Assembly: GCA_002082245.2 (NCBI GenBank)
Contig: NBTC02000002.1
Coordinates: 3,658,001 to 3,722,000 of the forward strand
Length of the DNA stretch: 64,000 bases
Direction: 5' to 3'
From: Yersinia enterocolitica
Lineage (GTDB): Bacteria > Pseudomonadota > Gammaproteobacteria > Enterobacterales > Enterobacteriaceae
Each line of letters opens with the position of its first letter. Within the stretch, counting starts at the first letter, position 1. Shown here piece by piece: positions 18,937 through 27,777 of this stretch. The notes below the pieces were generated by a model. It was given only the letters and a program-made list of their open reading frames with translations. It did no database searches and was not told where the DNA came from. Position numbers and translations under genes: made by a program.

Positions 18937-19224
18937 TATTTATCCTTTTTTCTATGCAGGTTTTAGTGAAAGTACCTGTGTTGTAATGATAATCCGTAAT
19001 GCTAATGACTCCGAGTATACATTCATCAAGTGTAAGGGATGGAAGCCAAGAGCGATAGCGACGCTATTGTGATTTGCATGATTTGTGCCACTTAATGCGT
19101 AACAGTCCGCATAATCAGATTTAGCGGCACCATCCGCCAGCGGAGATCTTGGTGTTGTTTGGCCCACATGTTATGTTAAGGCCGATTTCCTTTCGCTAAA
19201 TCAAGGGATAGAGGCAGTAGCGCC

Positions 19225-19545
19225 ATGGCCAATGAACAATTGCTTTATCGTATTCAATTTATAAATAACGGTAAGAATTATCAGCTCTATGTCCGTGAGG
19301 TAGGCCCGAGTAACTTGTTTGGGTTTATTGAAATTGCTGATTTTGTCTTTGATAGTCAATCAACATTGCTGGTGGACCCTTCAACTGAAAAACTGAAAAC
19401 AGAATTTTCAGGTGTTAACCGCAGCTATATTCCTCTTCATTCGGTGATTCGTATCGATGCCGTGACGGAAAAGGGCAGCGCTCGGATCTCTGAATTGGGC
19501 AGTAATGTGATGAGTTTCCCCTATCTGCCGGGCAATAAGTCCTGA
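19225..19545 (+). CDS. DUF1820-like small protein
   Basis: A 106-residue soluble protein starting MANEQLLYRIQFINNGKNYQ, with later G-F-I-E-I-A-D-F-V-F-D and I-P-L-H-S-V-I-R-I-D-A-V-T. I recognise this as resembling the DUF1820 family, known from Pseudomonas and other gamma-proteobacteria. The V-x-x-S-x-I-P-L-H-x-V-I-R-I-D pattern is typical. No function is known to me. It has no signal or membrane segment. It stands 10 bases before yhhM and is probably cotranscribed. E. coli K-12 lacks it at this position as far as I recall. Confidence 0.8.
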   Translation: MANEQLLYRIQFINNGKNYQLYVREVGPSNLFGFIEIADFVFDSQSTLLVDPSTEKLKTEFSGVNRSYIPLHSVIRIDAVTEKGSARISELGSNVMSFPYLPGNKS

Positions 19546-19555
19546 TGGGTAGTGT

Positions 19556-19939
19556 ATGAATAAACCTCCGTTATTATTGATTGCTGTGGTGGTACTGATA
19601 GCCGTATTGGCGACCCGTCAGTATTGGCAAAAAAAACGGCAGGATACAGAAAATGACCGAGCGCTGGTGCGCAGTTTACAAGTTGAAGTCATTAATAAAC
19701 GAGAAGTATTAGCGCCCAATCGTCGCTCACGGCAGCGCGAAGAAATTGTCGCAGAAGAAAAACGCTATGAAGTTACTTTCCAGCCACTTATCAGTAGTAT
19801 TGAGGTTAAAAGTAACCGTGAAATCAAAGTGATACTGCCACAGCAGGCGTATAATAGTATTGTACAAGGCGCACAGGGAACGTTACGTTTACAAGGCTCC
19901 CGCTATATTGGTTTTACCCCGACGTCAGTCCCCGACTAA
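19556..19939 (+). CDS. yhhM: YhhM, DUF2500 membrane-anchored protein
   Basis: A 127-residue protein with one N-terminal membrane segment (residues about 5-22) and a charged external or cytoplasmic domain. It carries V-I-N-K-R-E-V-x-A-P-N-R-R-S-R-Q-R and ends G-T-L-R-L-Q-G-S-R-Y-I-G-F, which matches E. coli YhhM (DUF2500) in layout. The function is unknown. It converges with yhhL across a palindromic repeat. Confidence 0.85.
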   Translation: MNKPPLLLIAVVVLIAVLATRQYWQKKRQDTENDRALVRSLQVEVINKREVLAPNRRSRQREEIVAEEKRYEVTFQPLISSIEVKSNREIKVILPQQAYNSIVQGAQGTLRLQGSRYIGFTPTSVPD

Positions 19940-19960
19940 ATCTGTCGCCAAATAAGTCAG

Positions 19961-20020
19961 CCTGCAATCAACAATTTGCCGCTACAACCAAGGTATATCC
20001 AATAGACTTGAAGTTGCAGG
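19961..20020. repeat. Short palindromic element, copy F (yhhM-yhhL)
   Basis: The right side reads ACTTGAAGTTGCAGG, matching the ends of copies B and C, with GGTATATCC a few bases to its left. The left side has CCTGCAA, which pairs with TTGCAGG. It lies between the converging yhhM and yhhL genes and seems a degenerate or compound copy. Confidence 0.5.
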
Positions 20021-20032
20021 CGGCAGATAAGT

Positions 20033-20305
20033 TTATTTTTTAGGCAGTGATGGTTGCTTCTTTTGCCAGGCCAGTAATTCAAAGACACCGAACACAAAGA
20101 TTTTAAGTTGCTGCAAGCCACTGATCGGTTGATCTTTAGGTTGTGTAGATTTGAGTAGAACCAGTTGCAAACCATGCATCAAAACCATAAATATCATGGC
20201 AACATTAATAAAGTATCTCAATGGTTTAGGGAAGGGTTGGAACAGATTTAGCAGTAAGAAAAACCATACCCCTAACATCAATAACCGGCCGAGATTAATC
20301 CACAT
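20033..20305 (-). CDS. yhhL: YhhL, DUF1145 small membrane protein
   Basis: A 90-residue inner membrane protein beginning M-W-I-N-L-G-R-L-L-M-L-G-V-W-F, with two hydrophobic segments (about 5-22 and 28-50) and a basic Gln/Lys-rich tail. It matches E. coli YhhL (DUF1145, 89 residues). I start at ATG 20305, which overlaps the end of rsmD by 11 bases; a longer frame upstream lies within rsmD. Function unknown. The overlap implies coupling to rsmD. Confidence 0.85.
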   Translation of the reverse strand: MWINLGRLLMLGVWFFLLLNLFQPFPKPLRYFINVAMIFMVLMHGLQLVLLKSTQPKDQPISGLQQLKIFVFGVFELLAWQKKQPSLPKK

Positions 20306-20969
20306 GGTGTTGCTCCAGTTCTTCCGCTGATACAGCGTGTTGGTGAGTCTGTTCATTACGAATATAGAGACGATAGGCCACTTGACCGGCAATTTTCTCG
20401 CGATGTAACTGCCAACTGCCGGGAACATCCGCAGCGGCACTTTCAGCCTCAGCTTCAACGTAAATCCAAGCCTGTTCTGCCAGCCAGTTATATTGCTCCA
20501 GCAGTGTGATGGTTTCAGCTAACAAGCCTTTACGGAAAGGGGGATCAAGGAATACCAGATCAAAAGGCTGCCCCGGTTGAGCCAGCCACTGCAAAGAATT
20601 GGTATTCACTACTTGACCATTCTCGGCACTCAATAATGCCAGATTGCTGCCAAGTTGCTTGGCGACATGCCGATCGGCTTCTAATAATATGGCTTCACCG
20701 GCATAACGGGATAGCGCTTCCAGCCCCAATGCGCCGCTGCCAGCAAAGCAATCCAGACACCGGGCACCCTGAATCATCGGTGCCAGCCAGTTAAACAGTG
20801 TCTCTCTGACCCGGTCAGTGGTTGGGCGTAGCCCTGGGCTATCAGGCACGGGCAATTTACGGCCTCGCCATTTGCCACCAATGATGCGGATCTGCCCCGC
20901 TGCCTGATGTACCGCCGGTTTTGCGCTAGATCGTTGGGTTGTCGATCGTGTTGTAGGTCGTTTTGCCAT
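20295..20969 (-). CDS. rsmD: 16S rRNA (guanine966-N2)-methyltransferase
   Basis: A 224-residue SAM-dependent methyltransferase that makes m2G966 in 16S rRNA. Visible motifs: I-I-G-G-K-W-R-G-R-K-L at about residue 29; R-P-T-T-D-R-V-R-E-T-L-F-N; SAM loop L-D-C-F-A-G-S-G-A-L-G-L-E-A; and catalytic L-D-P-P-F. The N-terminal 20 residues are Ser/Thr/Arg rich and probably disordered. It diverges from ftsY as in E. coli. Confidence 0.95.
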   Translation of the reverse strand: MAKRPTTRSTTQRSSAKPAVHQAAGQIRIIGGKWRGRKLPVPDSPGLRPTTDRVRETLFNWLAPMIQGARCLDCFAGSGALGLEALSRYAGEAILLEADRHVAKQLGSNLALLSAENGQVVNTNSLQWLAQPGQPFDLVFLDPPFRKGLLAETITLLEQYNWLAEQAWIYVEAEAESAAADVPGSWQLHREKIAGQVAYRLYIRNEQTHQHAVSAEELEQHHVD

Positions 20970-21218
20970 AGATTGCTTTGCTTGAAAGTTGGTCAGTATT
21001 GCAGCGCTGAATAAAAGAGTTAATCGCTATTCTACCTACGACTGCTGTGTGGGGGAAACGTTAAACCTTTGTTGACTGAATTCACAATAGAAACCAGCAT
21101 CGTGCGCGTGTTGCTGTTCAGGGGAAAGTGATAGACTTGCAAACTATTATCTTATTTTATGCAAACCCGAAGTCATAAGGGTAAAGCCATGATTAAACCG
21201 CGAGGAGTGTAGTCGCAA

Positions 21219-22724
21219 ATGGCAAAAGAAAAAAAACGTGGTTTTTTTTCCTGGCTGGGCCTTGGCCGTCAGAATGAAGAACAACCAACAGAGCCATTGG
21301 CTACTGAAAAAGAAGGTGTTGCTGAGCATGCTGAAGAGCAAGCCATCAGTGAGAAACAGATTGAGATAGCATCTGAGCACCCACCTGTTGAGGTAGAAGA
21401 GCATGTCACTGCCGCACCGGGTGAATGGGATAGCGCCGTTGTCAGTGAAGCCGCGGCTGAAATTCTGCCTGAGCTGGATGTAGACCCTACAGCGCAGGGG
21501 GTTGAAGAACCGATAGATTTCTCTTCTGATCCTCAGTATTTACAACATCATTTCTCACAACATGAGAATGAAGACGATAATGTTGCTCAATGGGATGAAG
21601 GCACCGTCAGTGCGCCAGAACTGCCATTGACAGAAGATAACCTGGTTCTCGATGTCTCTACGCCACAAGCTATTGTGGAAGAGCCGTGGGTCGAGGTTAG
21701 CGGCGAAACAGCAGTAATTGAAGAAGAATTTGAGTCACAAACAGAGCTTGAAGCGGTAAACGAAATTGTGCCGGTAGCGGTTCAGGAACAAGAACGCCCA
21801 ACCAAAGAAGGTTTTTTTGCTCGTTTAAAACGCAGCTTACTTAAAACCAAGCAGAATCTTGGCTCCGGTTTTATGGGGCTGTTTAGTGGTAAGAAAATCG
21901 ACGACGATCTGTTTGAAGAGTTAGAAGAACAGCTCCTGATCGCCGACGTTGGCGTCGAAACTACCCGTAAAATTATTACCTCTCTAACCGAACATGCCAG
22001 TCGTAAGCAGCTAAAAGATGCCGAAGCGTTATATGGCAAGCTTAAAGAGGAAATGTCTGAAATTCTGTCTAAAGTAGACAAGCCATTGGATGTCAGTGGC
22101 AAAAATCCCTTTGTTATCTTAATGGTTGGCGTTAATGGTGTGGGGAAAACTACCACCATCGGGAAACTGGCGCGTCAATTCCAGGCTGAAGGTAAATCTG
22201 TCATGCTGGCGGCGGGTGATACTTTCCGCGCGGCTGCGGTAGAACAACTGCAAGTTTGGGGGGATCGTAACAAGATTGCCGTGGTGGCACAGCATACCGG
22301 TGCAGACTCTGCTTCGGTGATTTTCGATGCTATTCAGGCAGCGAAAGCCCGAGGTATTGATGTGCTGCTGGCGGACACTGCCGGGCGTTTACAAAATAAA
22401 GCCCACCTGATGGAAGAGTTGAAGAAGATTGTCCGAGTGATGAAAAAGCTGGACGGCGACGCCCCCCATGAGGTTATGCTGACGTTAGATGCCAGTACCG
22501 GACAAAATGCGGTGAGTCAGGCGAAACTGTTTAATGAAGCAGTCGGTCTGACCGGAATTACCCTAACTAAACTGGATGGTACCGCCAAGGGCGGGGTGAT
22601 TTTTGCCATCGCAGATCAGTTCGGAATCCCAATCCGTTATATCGGTGTTGGGGAAGGTATAGAAGATTTGCGGCCATTTAAGGCTGACGATTTTATTGAG
22701 GCTCTTTTTGCCCGAGAGGACTAA
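21219..22724 (+). CDS. ftsY: Signal recognition particle receptor FtsY
   Basis: A 501-residue SRP receptor GTPase (E. coli 497) that docks ribosome-SRP complexes at the membrane. The first 20 residues are basic and aromatic (K-K-R-G-F-F-S-W-L-G-L-G), a membrane-targeting patch. An acidic A domain runs to about residue 200. The NG domain has G1 G-V-N-G-V-G-K-T-T, D-T-F-R-A-A-A, D-T-A-G-R and T-K-L-D-G-T-A-K-G-G. A run of eight A (21229-21236) and a run of eight T (21242-21249) occur within the first 12 codons. It heads ftsY-ftsE-ftsX. Confidence 0.97.
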   Translation: MAKEKKRGFFSWLGLGRQNEEQPTEPLATEKEGVAEHAEEQAISEKQIEIASEHPPVEVEEHVTAAPGEWDSAVVSEAAAEILPELDVDPTAQGVEEPIDFSSDPQYLQHHFSQHENEDDNVAQWDEGTVSAPELPLTEDNLVLDVSTPQAIVEEPWVEVSGETAVIEEEFESQTELEAVNEIVPVAVQEQERPTKEGFFARLKRSLLKTKQNLGSGFMGLFSGKKIDDDLFEELEEQLLIADVGVETTRKIITSLTEHASRKQLKDAEALYGKLKEEMSEILSKVDKPLDVSGKNPFVILMVGVNGVGKTTTIGKLARQFQAEGKSVMLAAGDTFRAAAVEQLQVWGDRNKIAVVAQHTGADSASVIFDAIQAAKARGIDVLLADTAGRLQNKAHLMEELKKIVRVMKKLDGDAPHEVMLTLDASTGQNAVSQAKLFNEAVGLTGITLTKLDGTAKGGVIFAIADQFGIPIRYIGVGEGIEDLRPFKADDFIEALFARED

Positions 22725-22729
22725 TACGG

Positions 22730-23398
22730 ATGATTCGCTTTGAACAGGTCAGTAAAGCTTATCTGGGCGGACGACAGGCGCTCCAAGGGGTCGATTTTCA
22801 TCTGCGCCCAGCGGAAATGGCGTTTCTGACCGGCCATTCCGGTGCAGGGAAAAGCACCCTGCTGAAACTGATTTGTGGTATCGAGCGCCCCAGTGCCGGT
22901 CATATATGGTTTGGTGGTCACGATATAAGTCGCTTGAAAAACCGAGAAGTACCTTTCCTGCGTCGCCAGATCGGGATGATCTTCCAGGATCATCACCTGT
23001 TGTTGGACAGAACGGTATATGACAATGTCGCTATGCCATTGATTATTGCTGGTGCCAGCACTGAAGATATTCGCCGCAGAGTATCCGCAGCACTGGATAA
23101 AGTAGGGTTGTTGGATAAGGCGAAAAACTTCCCAATTCAACTTTCCGGCGGTGAGCAACAGCGTGTAGGCATTGCTCGGGCGGTAGTGAATAAACCGGCA
23201 GTATTACTGGCTGATGAACCGACGGGTAACCTGGACGATGCATTATCCGAAGGTATTTTGCGTTTGTTTGAAGAATTTAACCGTGTGGGCGTTACCGTGT
23301 TGATGGCAACCCACGATACGTCGTTGATTGCCCGGCGGCGCTACCCGATTCTGACATTGAGTCAGGGGCGGATGTTAGGAGCGCATCATGGCGAATAA
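22730..23398 (+). CDS. ftsE: Cell division ATP-binding protein FtsE
   Basis: A 222-residue ABC ATPase that works with FtsX at the division ring to activate septal peptidoglycan hydrolases through EnvC. Walker [12 protein letters not shown]-loop F-Q-D-H-H-L-L, signature L-S-G-G-E-Q-Q-R-V and Walker [10 protein letters not shown] are all present. It is 5 bases from ftsY and overlaps ftsX by 11 bases. Confidence 0.97.
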   Translation: MIRFEQVSKAYLGGRQALQGVDFHLRPAEMAFLTGHSGAGKSTLLKLICGIERPSAGHIWFGGHDISRLKNREVPFLRRQIGMIFQDHHLLLDRTVYDNVAMPLIIAGASTEDIRRRVSAALDKVGLLDKAKNFPIQLSGGEQQRVGIARAVVNKPAVLLADEPTGNLDDALSEGILRLFEEFNRVGVTVLMATHDTSLIARRRYPILTLSQGRMLGAHHGE

Positions 23399-24341
23399 CG
23401 CACAGAAAGCAAAAACCAAAGCGCTAAAAGGCGGTTGGCGTGAACAGTGGCGCTATTCGTGGGTTAATGCCATTGCCGATATGATGCGCCAGCCATTGGC
23501 GACACTGTTAACGGTGATGGTGATTGCCATTTCGTTAACACTGCCAAGCGTATGCTATATCGTGTGGAAGAACGTCAGTCAGGCGGCAGATCAATGGTAT
23601 CCAACCCCACAACTGACGGTCTATTTAGATAAAGCACTGGACGATAACGCAGCTGAGAACGTGGTGACTACGCTGAAAGCGGAAGCAGGTGTGGAGAAGG
23701 TTAATTATCTGTCGCGGGAAGAAGCGATGGGTGAGTTCCGCAACTGGTCCGGTTTTGGTGGAGCGCTGGATATGCTGGAAGAAAATCCGCTGCCCGCTGT
23801 TGCCATCATCACCCCTAAATTGGATTTCCAAAGCTCAGGGACGCTGGATACCCTGCGTGATCGGGTTAGTAAGGTGGAAGGGGTGGCTGAAGTCCGCATG
23901 GATGATAGCTGGTTTGCCCGTTTGGCCGCGCTGACAGGCCTGGTCGGGCAGGTCGCGGCCATGATTGGTGTTTTGATGGTGGTTGCCGTGTTCCTGGTAA
24001 TTGGTAACAGTGTGCGTCTGAGTATCTTTAGCCGCCGCGATACTATCAATGTTATGAAGTTGATTGGTGCAACGGATGGGTTCATTCTGCGGCCGTTCCT
24101 GAACGGTGGGGCAATGCTGGGATTTGGTGGTGCGGTGTTATCTCTGATCCTATCAGAAGGGCTGGTATGGAAGCTTGGCTCGGTGGTTACGCAGGTGGCA
24201 GCGGTGTTCGGTACCCAATTTACCTTACATGGCTTGAGCTGGGATGAGTGCCTGTTGCTGGTGTTGATCTCTGCCATGATCGGCTGGATTGCAGCGTGGC
24301 TGGCAACGGTCCAACATTTACGTCGATTTACACCGCAGTAA
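23388..24341 (+). CDS. ftsX: Cell division protein FtsX
   Basis: A 317-residue inner membrane partner of FtsE. Four membrane segments: one near residues 40-60 followed by a periplasmic domain (about 65-190), and three in the C-terminal third. The periplasmic domain recruits EnvC, which activates AmiA and AmiB amidases. The N-terminal 30 residues are basic and cytoplasmic. The start overlaps ftsE by 11 bases. A strong hairpin follows the stop. Confidence 0.96.
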   Translation: MANNAQKAKTKALKGGWREQWRYSWVNAIADMMRQPLATLLTVMVIAISLTLPSVCYIVWKNVSQAADQWYPTPQLTVYLDKALDDNAAENVVTTLKAEAGVEKVNYLSREEAMGEFRNWSGFGGALDMLEENPLPAVAIITPKLDFQSSGTLDTLRDRVSKVEGVAEVRMDDSWFARLAALTGLVGQVAAMIGVLMVVAVFLVIGNSVRLSIFSRRDTINVMKLIGATDGFILRPFLNGGAMLGFGGAVLSLILSEGLVWKLGSVVTQVAAVFGTQFTLHGLSWDECLLLVLISAMIGWIAAWLATVQHLRRFTPQ

Positions 24342-24356
24342 AGAATGTTTGTTATA

Positions 24357-24394
24357 CTCTTTCCCTGCGGTGTTGAACTAAAGCAGGGAAAGAG
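24357..24394 (+). terminator. Long hairpin between ftsX and rpoH
   Basis: CTCTTTCCCTGC pairs perfectly with GCAGGGAAAGAG (12 bp) around a 14-base loop, starting 16 bases after the ftsX stop. No long T-run follows, so it could be a terminator, a 3'-end stabiliser, or both. Confidence 0.65.
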
Positions 24395-24483
24395 GTATTT
24401 GCTGTAGTGAATTCCATCTACACTTCTTGATCCGCTTGACCGGTTATCTGCTAAGATCCAGAGTCAAAAAGTGTGATCTAGTA

Positions 24484-24511
24484 TGAACTTTTACGGCAAT
24501 AACCAGTCCAA
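24484..24511 (+). promoter_or_regulatory. Candidate sigma-E promoter of rpoH
   Basis: TGAACTT (24484-24490) and GTCCAA (24506-24511) are 15 bases apart, which fits the sigma-E consensus GGAACTT-N15/16-TCTGA apart from minor changes. In E. coli promoter P3 of rpoH is transcribed by sigma-E for use at very high temperature. Confidence 0.6.
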
Positions 24512-24542
24512 TAACACAGTGAAATGATAATGTGCCCAGCGC

Positions 24543-24570
24543 TTGAATCTGTTTAAGCAGATGCTAAAAT
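24543..24570 (+). promoter_or_regulatory. Candidate sigma-70 promoter of rpoH
   Basis: TTGAAT (24543-24548) and TAAAAT (24565-24570) are 16 bases apart, about 40 bases before the rpoH start. The -10 lies inside the small inverted repeat GCAGAT/ATCTGC. Confidence 0.5.
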
Positions 24571-24619
24571 ATCTGCGCTGAGACAAAACTGCACTAAACA
24601 TGCAATGAGAGGGTTTTGA

Positions 24620-25477
24620 ATGACCAAAGAAATGCAAACTTTAGCCTTAGTACCCCAAGGTAGTCTGGAAGCCTATATTCGGGCCGCCAACGCCTATCCG
24701 ATGCTGACCGCAGAGGAAGAACGGGAGCTGGCTGAACGGCTGCATTACCAGGGCGATCTGGGAGCGGCTAAACAGCTTATCCTGTCTCACCTGCGCTTTG
24801 TCGCTCATGTTGCCCGCAACTATTCCGGGTATGGTTTGCCACAGGCTGACCTTATTCAGGAAGGTAATATTGGCTTGATGAAAGCGGTTCGCCGTTTTAA
24901 CCCTGAAGTCGGGGTACGTCTGGTGTCCTTTGCGGTACATTGGATCAAAGCAGAAATTCACGAATATGTTCTGCGTAACTGGCGAATTGTCAAAGTCGCA
25001 ACCACCAAAGCTCAGCGTAAATTGTTCTTCAACCTGCGTAAAACCAAGCAGCGTCTGGGTTGGTTTAATCAGGATGAAGTCGAGCTGGTTGCCAAAGAAC
25101 TGGGTGTGACCAGTAAAGATGTTCGCGAGATGGAATCACGCATGTCCGCACAGGATATGACATTTGATCCATCTCCAGATGACGAAGCACGTGATGGCCA
25201 ATCCATGGCGCCGGTCCTGTATTTACAGGATAAAACCTCTGATTTTGCTGATGGCATTGAAGAGGATAACTGGGATAACCATGCGGCAGATAAATTGTCT
25301 TATGCGTTGGAAGGATTGGACGAGCGGAGCCAGCATATTATTCGCGCCCGTTGGTTGGACGATGACAACAAGTCAACGTTGCAGGAACTGGCCGATCAGT
25401 ACGGTGTATCTGCTGAACGTGTGCGTCAGCTTGAAAAAAACGCGATGAAAAAATTACGCATGGCGATTGAAGCCTAA
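24620..25477 (+). CDS. rpoH: Heat shock sigma factor RpoH (sigma-32)
   Basis: A 285-residue sigma factor directing RNA polymerase to chaperone and protease genes. Region 2 shows [14 protein letters not shown] and [10 protein letters not shown]; the RpoH box [12 protein letters not shown] follows; region 4 has the helix-turn-helix [24 protein letters not shown] precedes the ATG. In E. coli base pairing of the start region with codons further in acts as a thermometer; I did not fold it here. Several promoters lie upstream. Confidence 0.98.
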   Translation: MTKEMQTLALVPQGSLEAYIRAANAYPMLTAEEERELAERLHYQGDLGAAKQLILSHLRFVAHVARNYSGYGLPQADLIQEGNIGLMKAVRRFNPEVGVRLVSFAVHWIKAEIHEYVLRNWRIVKVATTKAQRKLFFNLRKTKQRLGWFNQDEVELVAKELGVTSKDVREMESRMSAQDMTFDPSPDDEARDGQSMAPVLYLQDKTSDFADGIEEDNWDNHAADKLSYALEGLDERSQHIIRARWLDDDNKSTLQELADQYGVSAERVRQLEKNAMKKLRMAIEA

Positions 25478-25481
25478 TACA

Positions 25482-25540
25482 TATACCCAAAACCATTAGC
25501 ATTGCAGCTAAACACAACTGTGATGTTAGGTTACAACGGG
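25482..25540. repeat. Short palindromic element, copy E (after rpoH)
   Basis: TATACCCAAAACCATTAGCATTGCAGCTA starts 4 bases after the rpoH stop and matches the reverse complement of the right ends of copies C and D. The far side (GTTACAACGGG) is degraded, so the right boundary is approximate. Confidence 0.5.
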
Positions 25541-25557
25541 ATATGACGTAACATGAA

Positions 25558-25596
25558 GGGCGATATTATTTATTAATGTCGCCCTTTTGCTTTTTT
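25558..25596 (+). terminator. rpoH terminator
   Basis: GGGCGA pairs with TCGCCC around an AT-rich loop and is followed by TTTTGCTTTTTT, a typical intrinsic terminator. Confidence 0.85.
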
Positions 25597-25685
25597 GGCA
25601 CTCTTCATCAACAAAATTTATTTAGCAAAACCCGCTTTATCTAGCAAAACCAAATGAGCTGAGATCGCTATTTTATTGATACTGG

Positions 25686-26078
25686 CTATTTGTGCCAGCC
25701 TTGTGTGCCACGGCTAAAACCACAGGCGTGCATAAAACCATCCATCGCCTCATGTTGTTCGGCTATAACCTGCTCATCCTTAAGTTGCCAGTGCTGTACT
25801 GTCGGTAACTGACGCTGCGTTTCTTCGATCAAATATAATCCCACGCCACGGCGACGAGTCACCTCTCTGACATACAAATCCTGAAACTCAGCCTGCTGAC
25901 CATTCACCGTGATTTTGACTGCACCTAATAGACGCTCGTTAAAACGCGCGCCAAACAGCGGCTTACCATCGTTAATCCACTGCTGCCAGAGCGTTGGCTG
26001 TTGTTCAGGCCAGATCTTCGCTAAATCGATAAGATCCTGATGAGTAAGGGTTGTTAATCGTTCAATAGTCAGTTTCAT
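25686..26078 (-). CDS. panM: PanM (PanZ) acetyltransferase, PanD maturation factor
   Basis: A 130-residue GNAT-fold protein. The acetyl-CoA loop is V-R-E-V-T-R-R-R-G-V-G-L-Y-L near residue 75. In E. coli PanM binds the aspartate decarboxylase proenzyme PanD with acetyl-CoA, triggers its self-cleavage and so controls pantothenate synthesis. It starts M-K-L-T-I-E-R-L. In E. coli panM lies between livJ and livK; here it is between rpoH and the only liv binding-protein gene. Confidence 0.92.
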   Translation of the reverse strand: MKLTIERLTTLTHQDLIDLAKIWPEQQPTLWQQWINDGKPLFGARFNERLLGAVKITVNGQQAEFQDLYVREVTRRRGVGLYLIEETQRQLPTVQHWQLKDEQVIAEQHEAMDGFMHACGFSRGTQGWHK

Positions 26079-26498
26079 CGTCGAGAGACCACAAAAAAGT
26101 AAGGGTAATGGGGCTGTGGTTTATTGTACTAGATCACAGACCAGAGCGTTGTGTAAGTTTTTCTGTACGTTCACGGCGGAAAATGTTTTTTCGCTACTGC
26201 ATTTTCCGAGTTTTACCGGAGTAAAAGATCACATAACCAGCACAACCCACTATCATTTGAGTAAAACCCATTCAATTTAATCCTAATTTTATGCTGTTTA
26301 CACCGCTTGTTTCTGCTTGTCCTAGTTGATTTGCAGCATAAAACTCCTGTTTAATGACATGAAAAATAAAGTCTTATTAGAGAAATCTATTACTTTTGAG
26401 ACTAAATCATTATTACTTATGAATAAAACGTTACATTCGATAAAACGTTAAGACCGACACAACAAGCACGTTCACAATGACAGATGGGGAATTCGCGG
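26079..26498. promoter_or_regulatory. panM-livK divergent control region
   Basis: This 420-base gap is AT rich near livK. ATAAAACGTTA occurs twice with a 17-base period (26423-26433, 26440-26450), each with an AACGTT core. Closer to panM, GAAAATG/CATTTTC and CTCCGGTAAAA-type inverted stretches appear. In E. coli this operon is repressed by Lrp with leucine; I can only say the AT richness fits. No clear sigma-70 hexamers with proper spacing stood out. GGGGA precedes the livK start. Confidence 0.45.
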
Positions 26499-27614
26499 AT
26501 GAAATTAACAAAAGGTAAAGTGTTGCTGGCTGGGTGTATAGCAATGGCGATGAGCCACTCTGTACTGGCTAAAGACATTAAAGTCGCCATTGTTGGCGCG
26601 ATGTCAGGCCCGGTTGCCCAATATGGTGACATGGAATTTACCGGCGCACGTCAGGCTATTGCTGATATCAATGCCAAAGGTGGAATCAAAGGCGATAAAC
26701 TGGTTGGCGTGGAATACGATGATGCCTGCGACCCGAAACAAGCTGTCGCCGTTGCCAACAAAGTCATTAACGACGGTATTCGTTATGTTATCGGCCATCT
26801 GTGCTCTTCTTCAACTCAGCCTGCTTCAGACATTTATGAAGATGAAGGTGTGATTATGATCACTCCTGCTGCAACCAATGCCGATCTGACCACGCGTGGT
26901 TACAAAATGATCATGCGCACCACCGGTTTGGATTCTGATCAAGGCCCAACCGCTGCCAAATATATCATTGAGACTATTAAGCCTAAACGTATTGCAGTGG
27001 TACACGATAAGCAGCAGTACGGTGAAGGCTTGGCGCGTTCTGTACGTGACAGCTTGAAAAAGCAAGGTACCGAAGTGGTGCTGTTTGAAGGCGTGACCGC
27101 GGGTGATAAAGATTTCTCTACGTTGGTGGCTCGTCTGAAGAAAGAGAATGTCGATTTCGTCTACTTTGGTGGTTACTACCCAGAGATGGGGCAGATCCTG
27201 CGTCAGGCGAAGCAAGCAGGTCTGACAGCTCGCTTTATGGGGCCAGAGGGTGTTGGTAACTCCTCACTATCTAATATCGCTGGTGACGCTTCTGAAGGCA
27301 TGCTGGTGACATTACCGAAACGTTATGATCAGGTGCCAACTAACCAGCCTATTGTTGATGCGCTGAAAGCGAAGAAACTTGACCCAACCGGTCCGTTTGT
27401 TTGGACAACCTATGCTGCATTGCAATCGCTAACCACAGCAATGGAACGTAGCGGCAGCCAAGAGCCGGCTGATTTGGTCAAAGATCTGAAAACCGGTAAG
27501 CCGGTTGAAACAGTGATGGGGCCATTGAGTTGGGATGAAAAAGGCGATTTGAAAGGGTTTGAATTCGGTATTTTTGAATGGCACGCAGATGGTTCTTCAA
27601 CTGCGGTCAAATAA
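26499..27614 (+). CDS. livK: Branched-chain amino acid / leucine-binding protein
   Basis: A 371-residue periplasmic binding protein with a signal peptide of 24 residues ending V-L-A-K. It begins the mature part [13 protein letters not shown] and contains [11 protein letters not shown] and H-L-C-S-S-S-T-Q-P (the disulfide pair). Residue choices such as [16 protein letters not shown] and [11 protein letters not shown] resemble E. coli LivK more than LivJ. It is the only binding protein in this cluster, so it may serve Leu, Ile and Val. ATG 26499 follows GGGGA. Confidence 0.93.
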   Translation: MKLTKGKVLLAGCIAMAMSHSVLAKDIKVAIVGAMSGPVAQYGDMEFTGARQAIADINAKGGIKGDKLVGVEYDDACDPKQAVAVANKVINDGIRYVIGHLCSSSTQPASDIYEDEGVIMITPAATNADLTTRGYKMIMRTTGLDSDQGPTAAKYIIETIKPKRIAVVHDKQQYGEGLARSVRDSLKKQGTEVVLFEGVTAGDKDFSTLVARLKKENVDFVYFGGYYPEMGQILRQAKQAGLTARFMGPEGVGNSSLSNIAGDASEGMLVTLPKRYDQVPTNQPIVDALKAKKLDPTGPFVWTTYAALQSLTTAMERSGSQEPADLVKDLKTGKPVETVMGPLSWDEKGDLKGFEFGIFEWHADGSSTAVK

Positions 27615-27641
27615 CAATAATATTAGAATCATTAAGTTGTA

Positions 27642-27662
27642 GGGTTGCTCCCGCAGCAACCC
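27642..27662 (+). other. Hairpin after livK
   Basis: GGGTTGCT pairs with AGCAACCC (8 bp, five-base loop) 27 bases after the livK stop. It may protect the 3' end of the livK message from exonucleases. Confidence 0.55.
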
Positions 27663-27681
27663 GGCCCCTTTTACCAACTGC

Positions 27682-27706
27682 ATCCCCCCATGTTTCGGGG
27701 GGATTT
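27682..27706 (+). terminator. Terminator/attenuator between livK and livH
   Basis: ATCCCCCC pairs with GGGGGGAT around a seven-base loop and is followed by TTTT. It would stop part of the transcripts, giving more binding protein than permease. Confidence 0.8.
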
Positions 27707-27777
27707 TCCTCTCTGCACACAGTAGATTTGGCGCAGTTGGCTAGGGCAGCCAGGCAAGTGAATCAAAGGGTTAGGGT

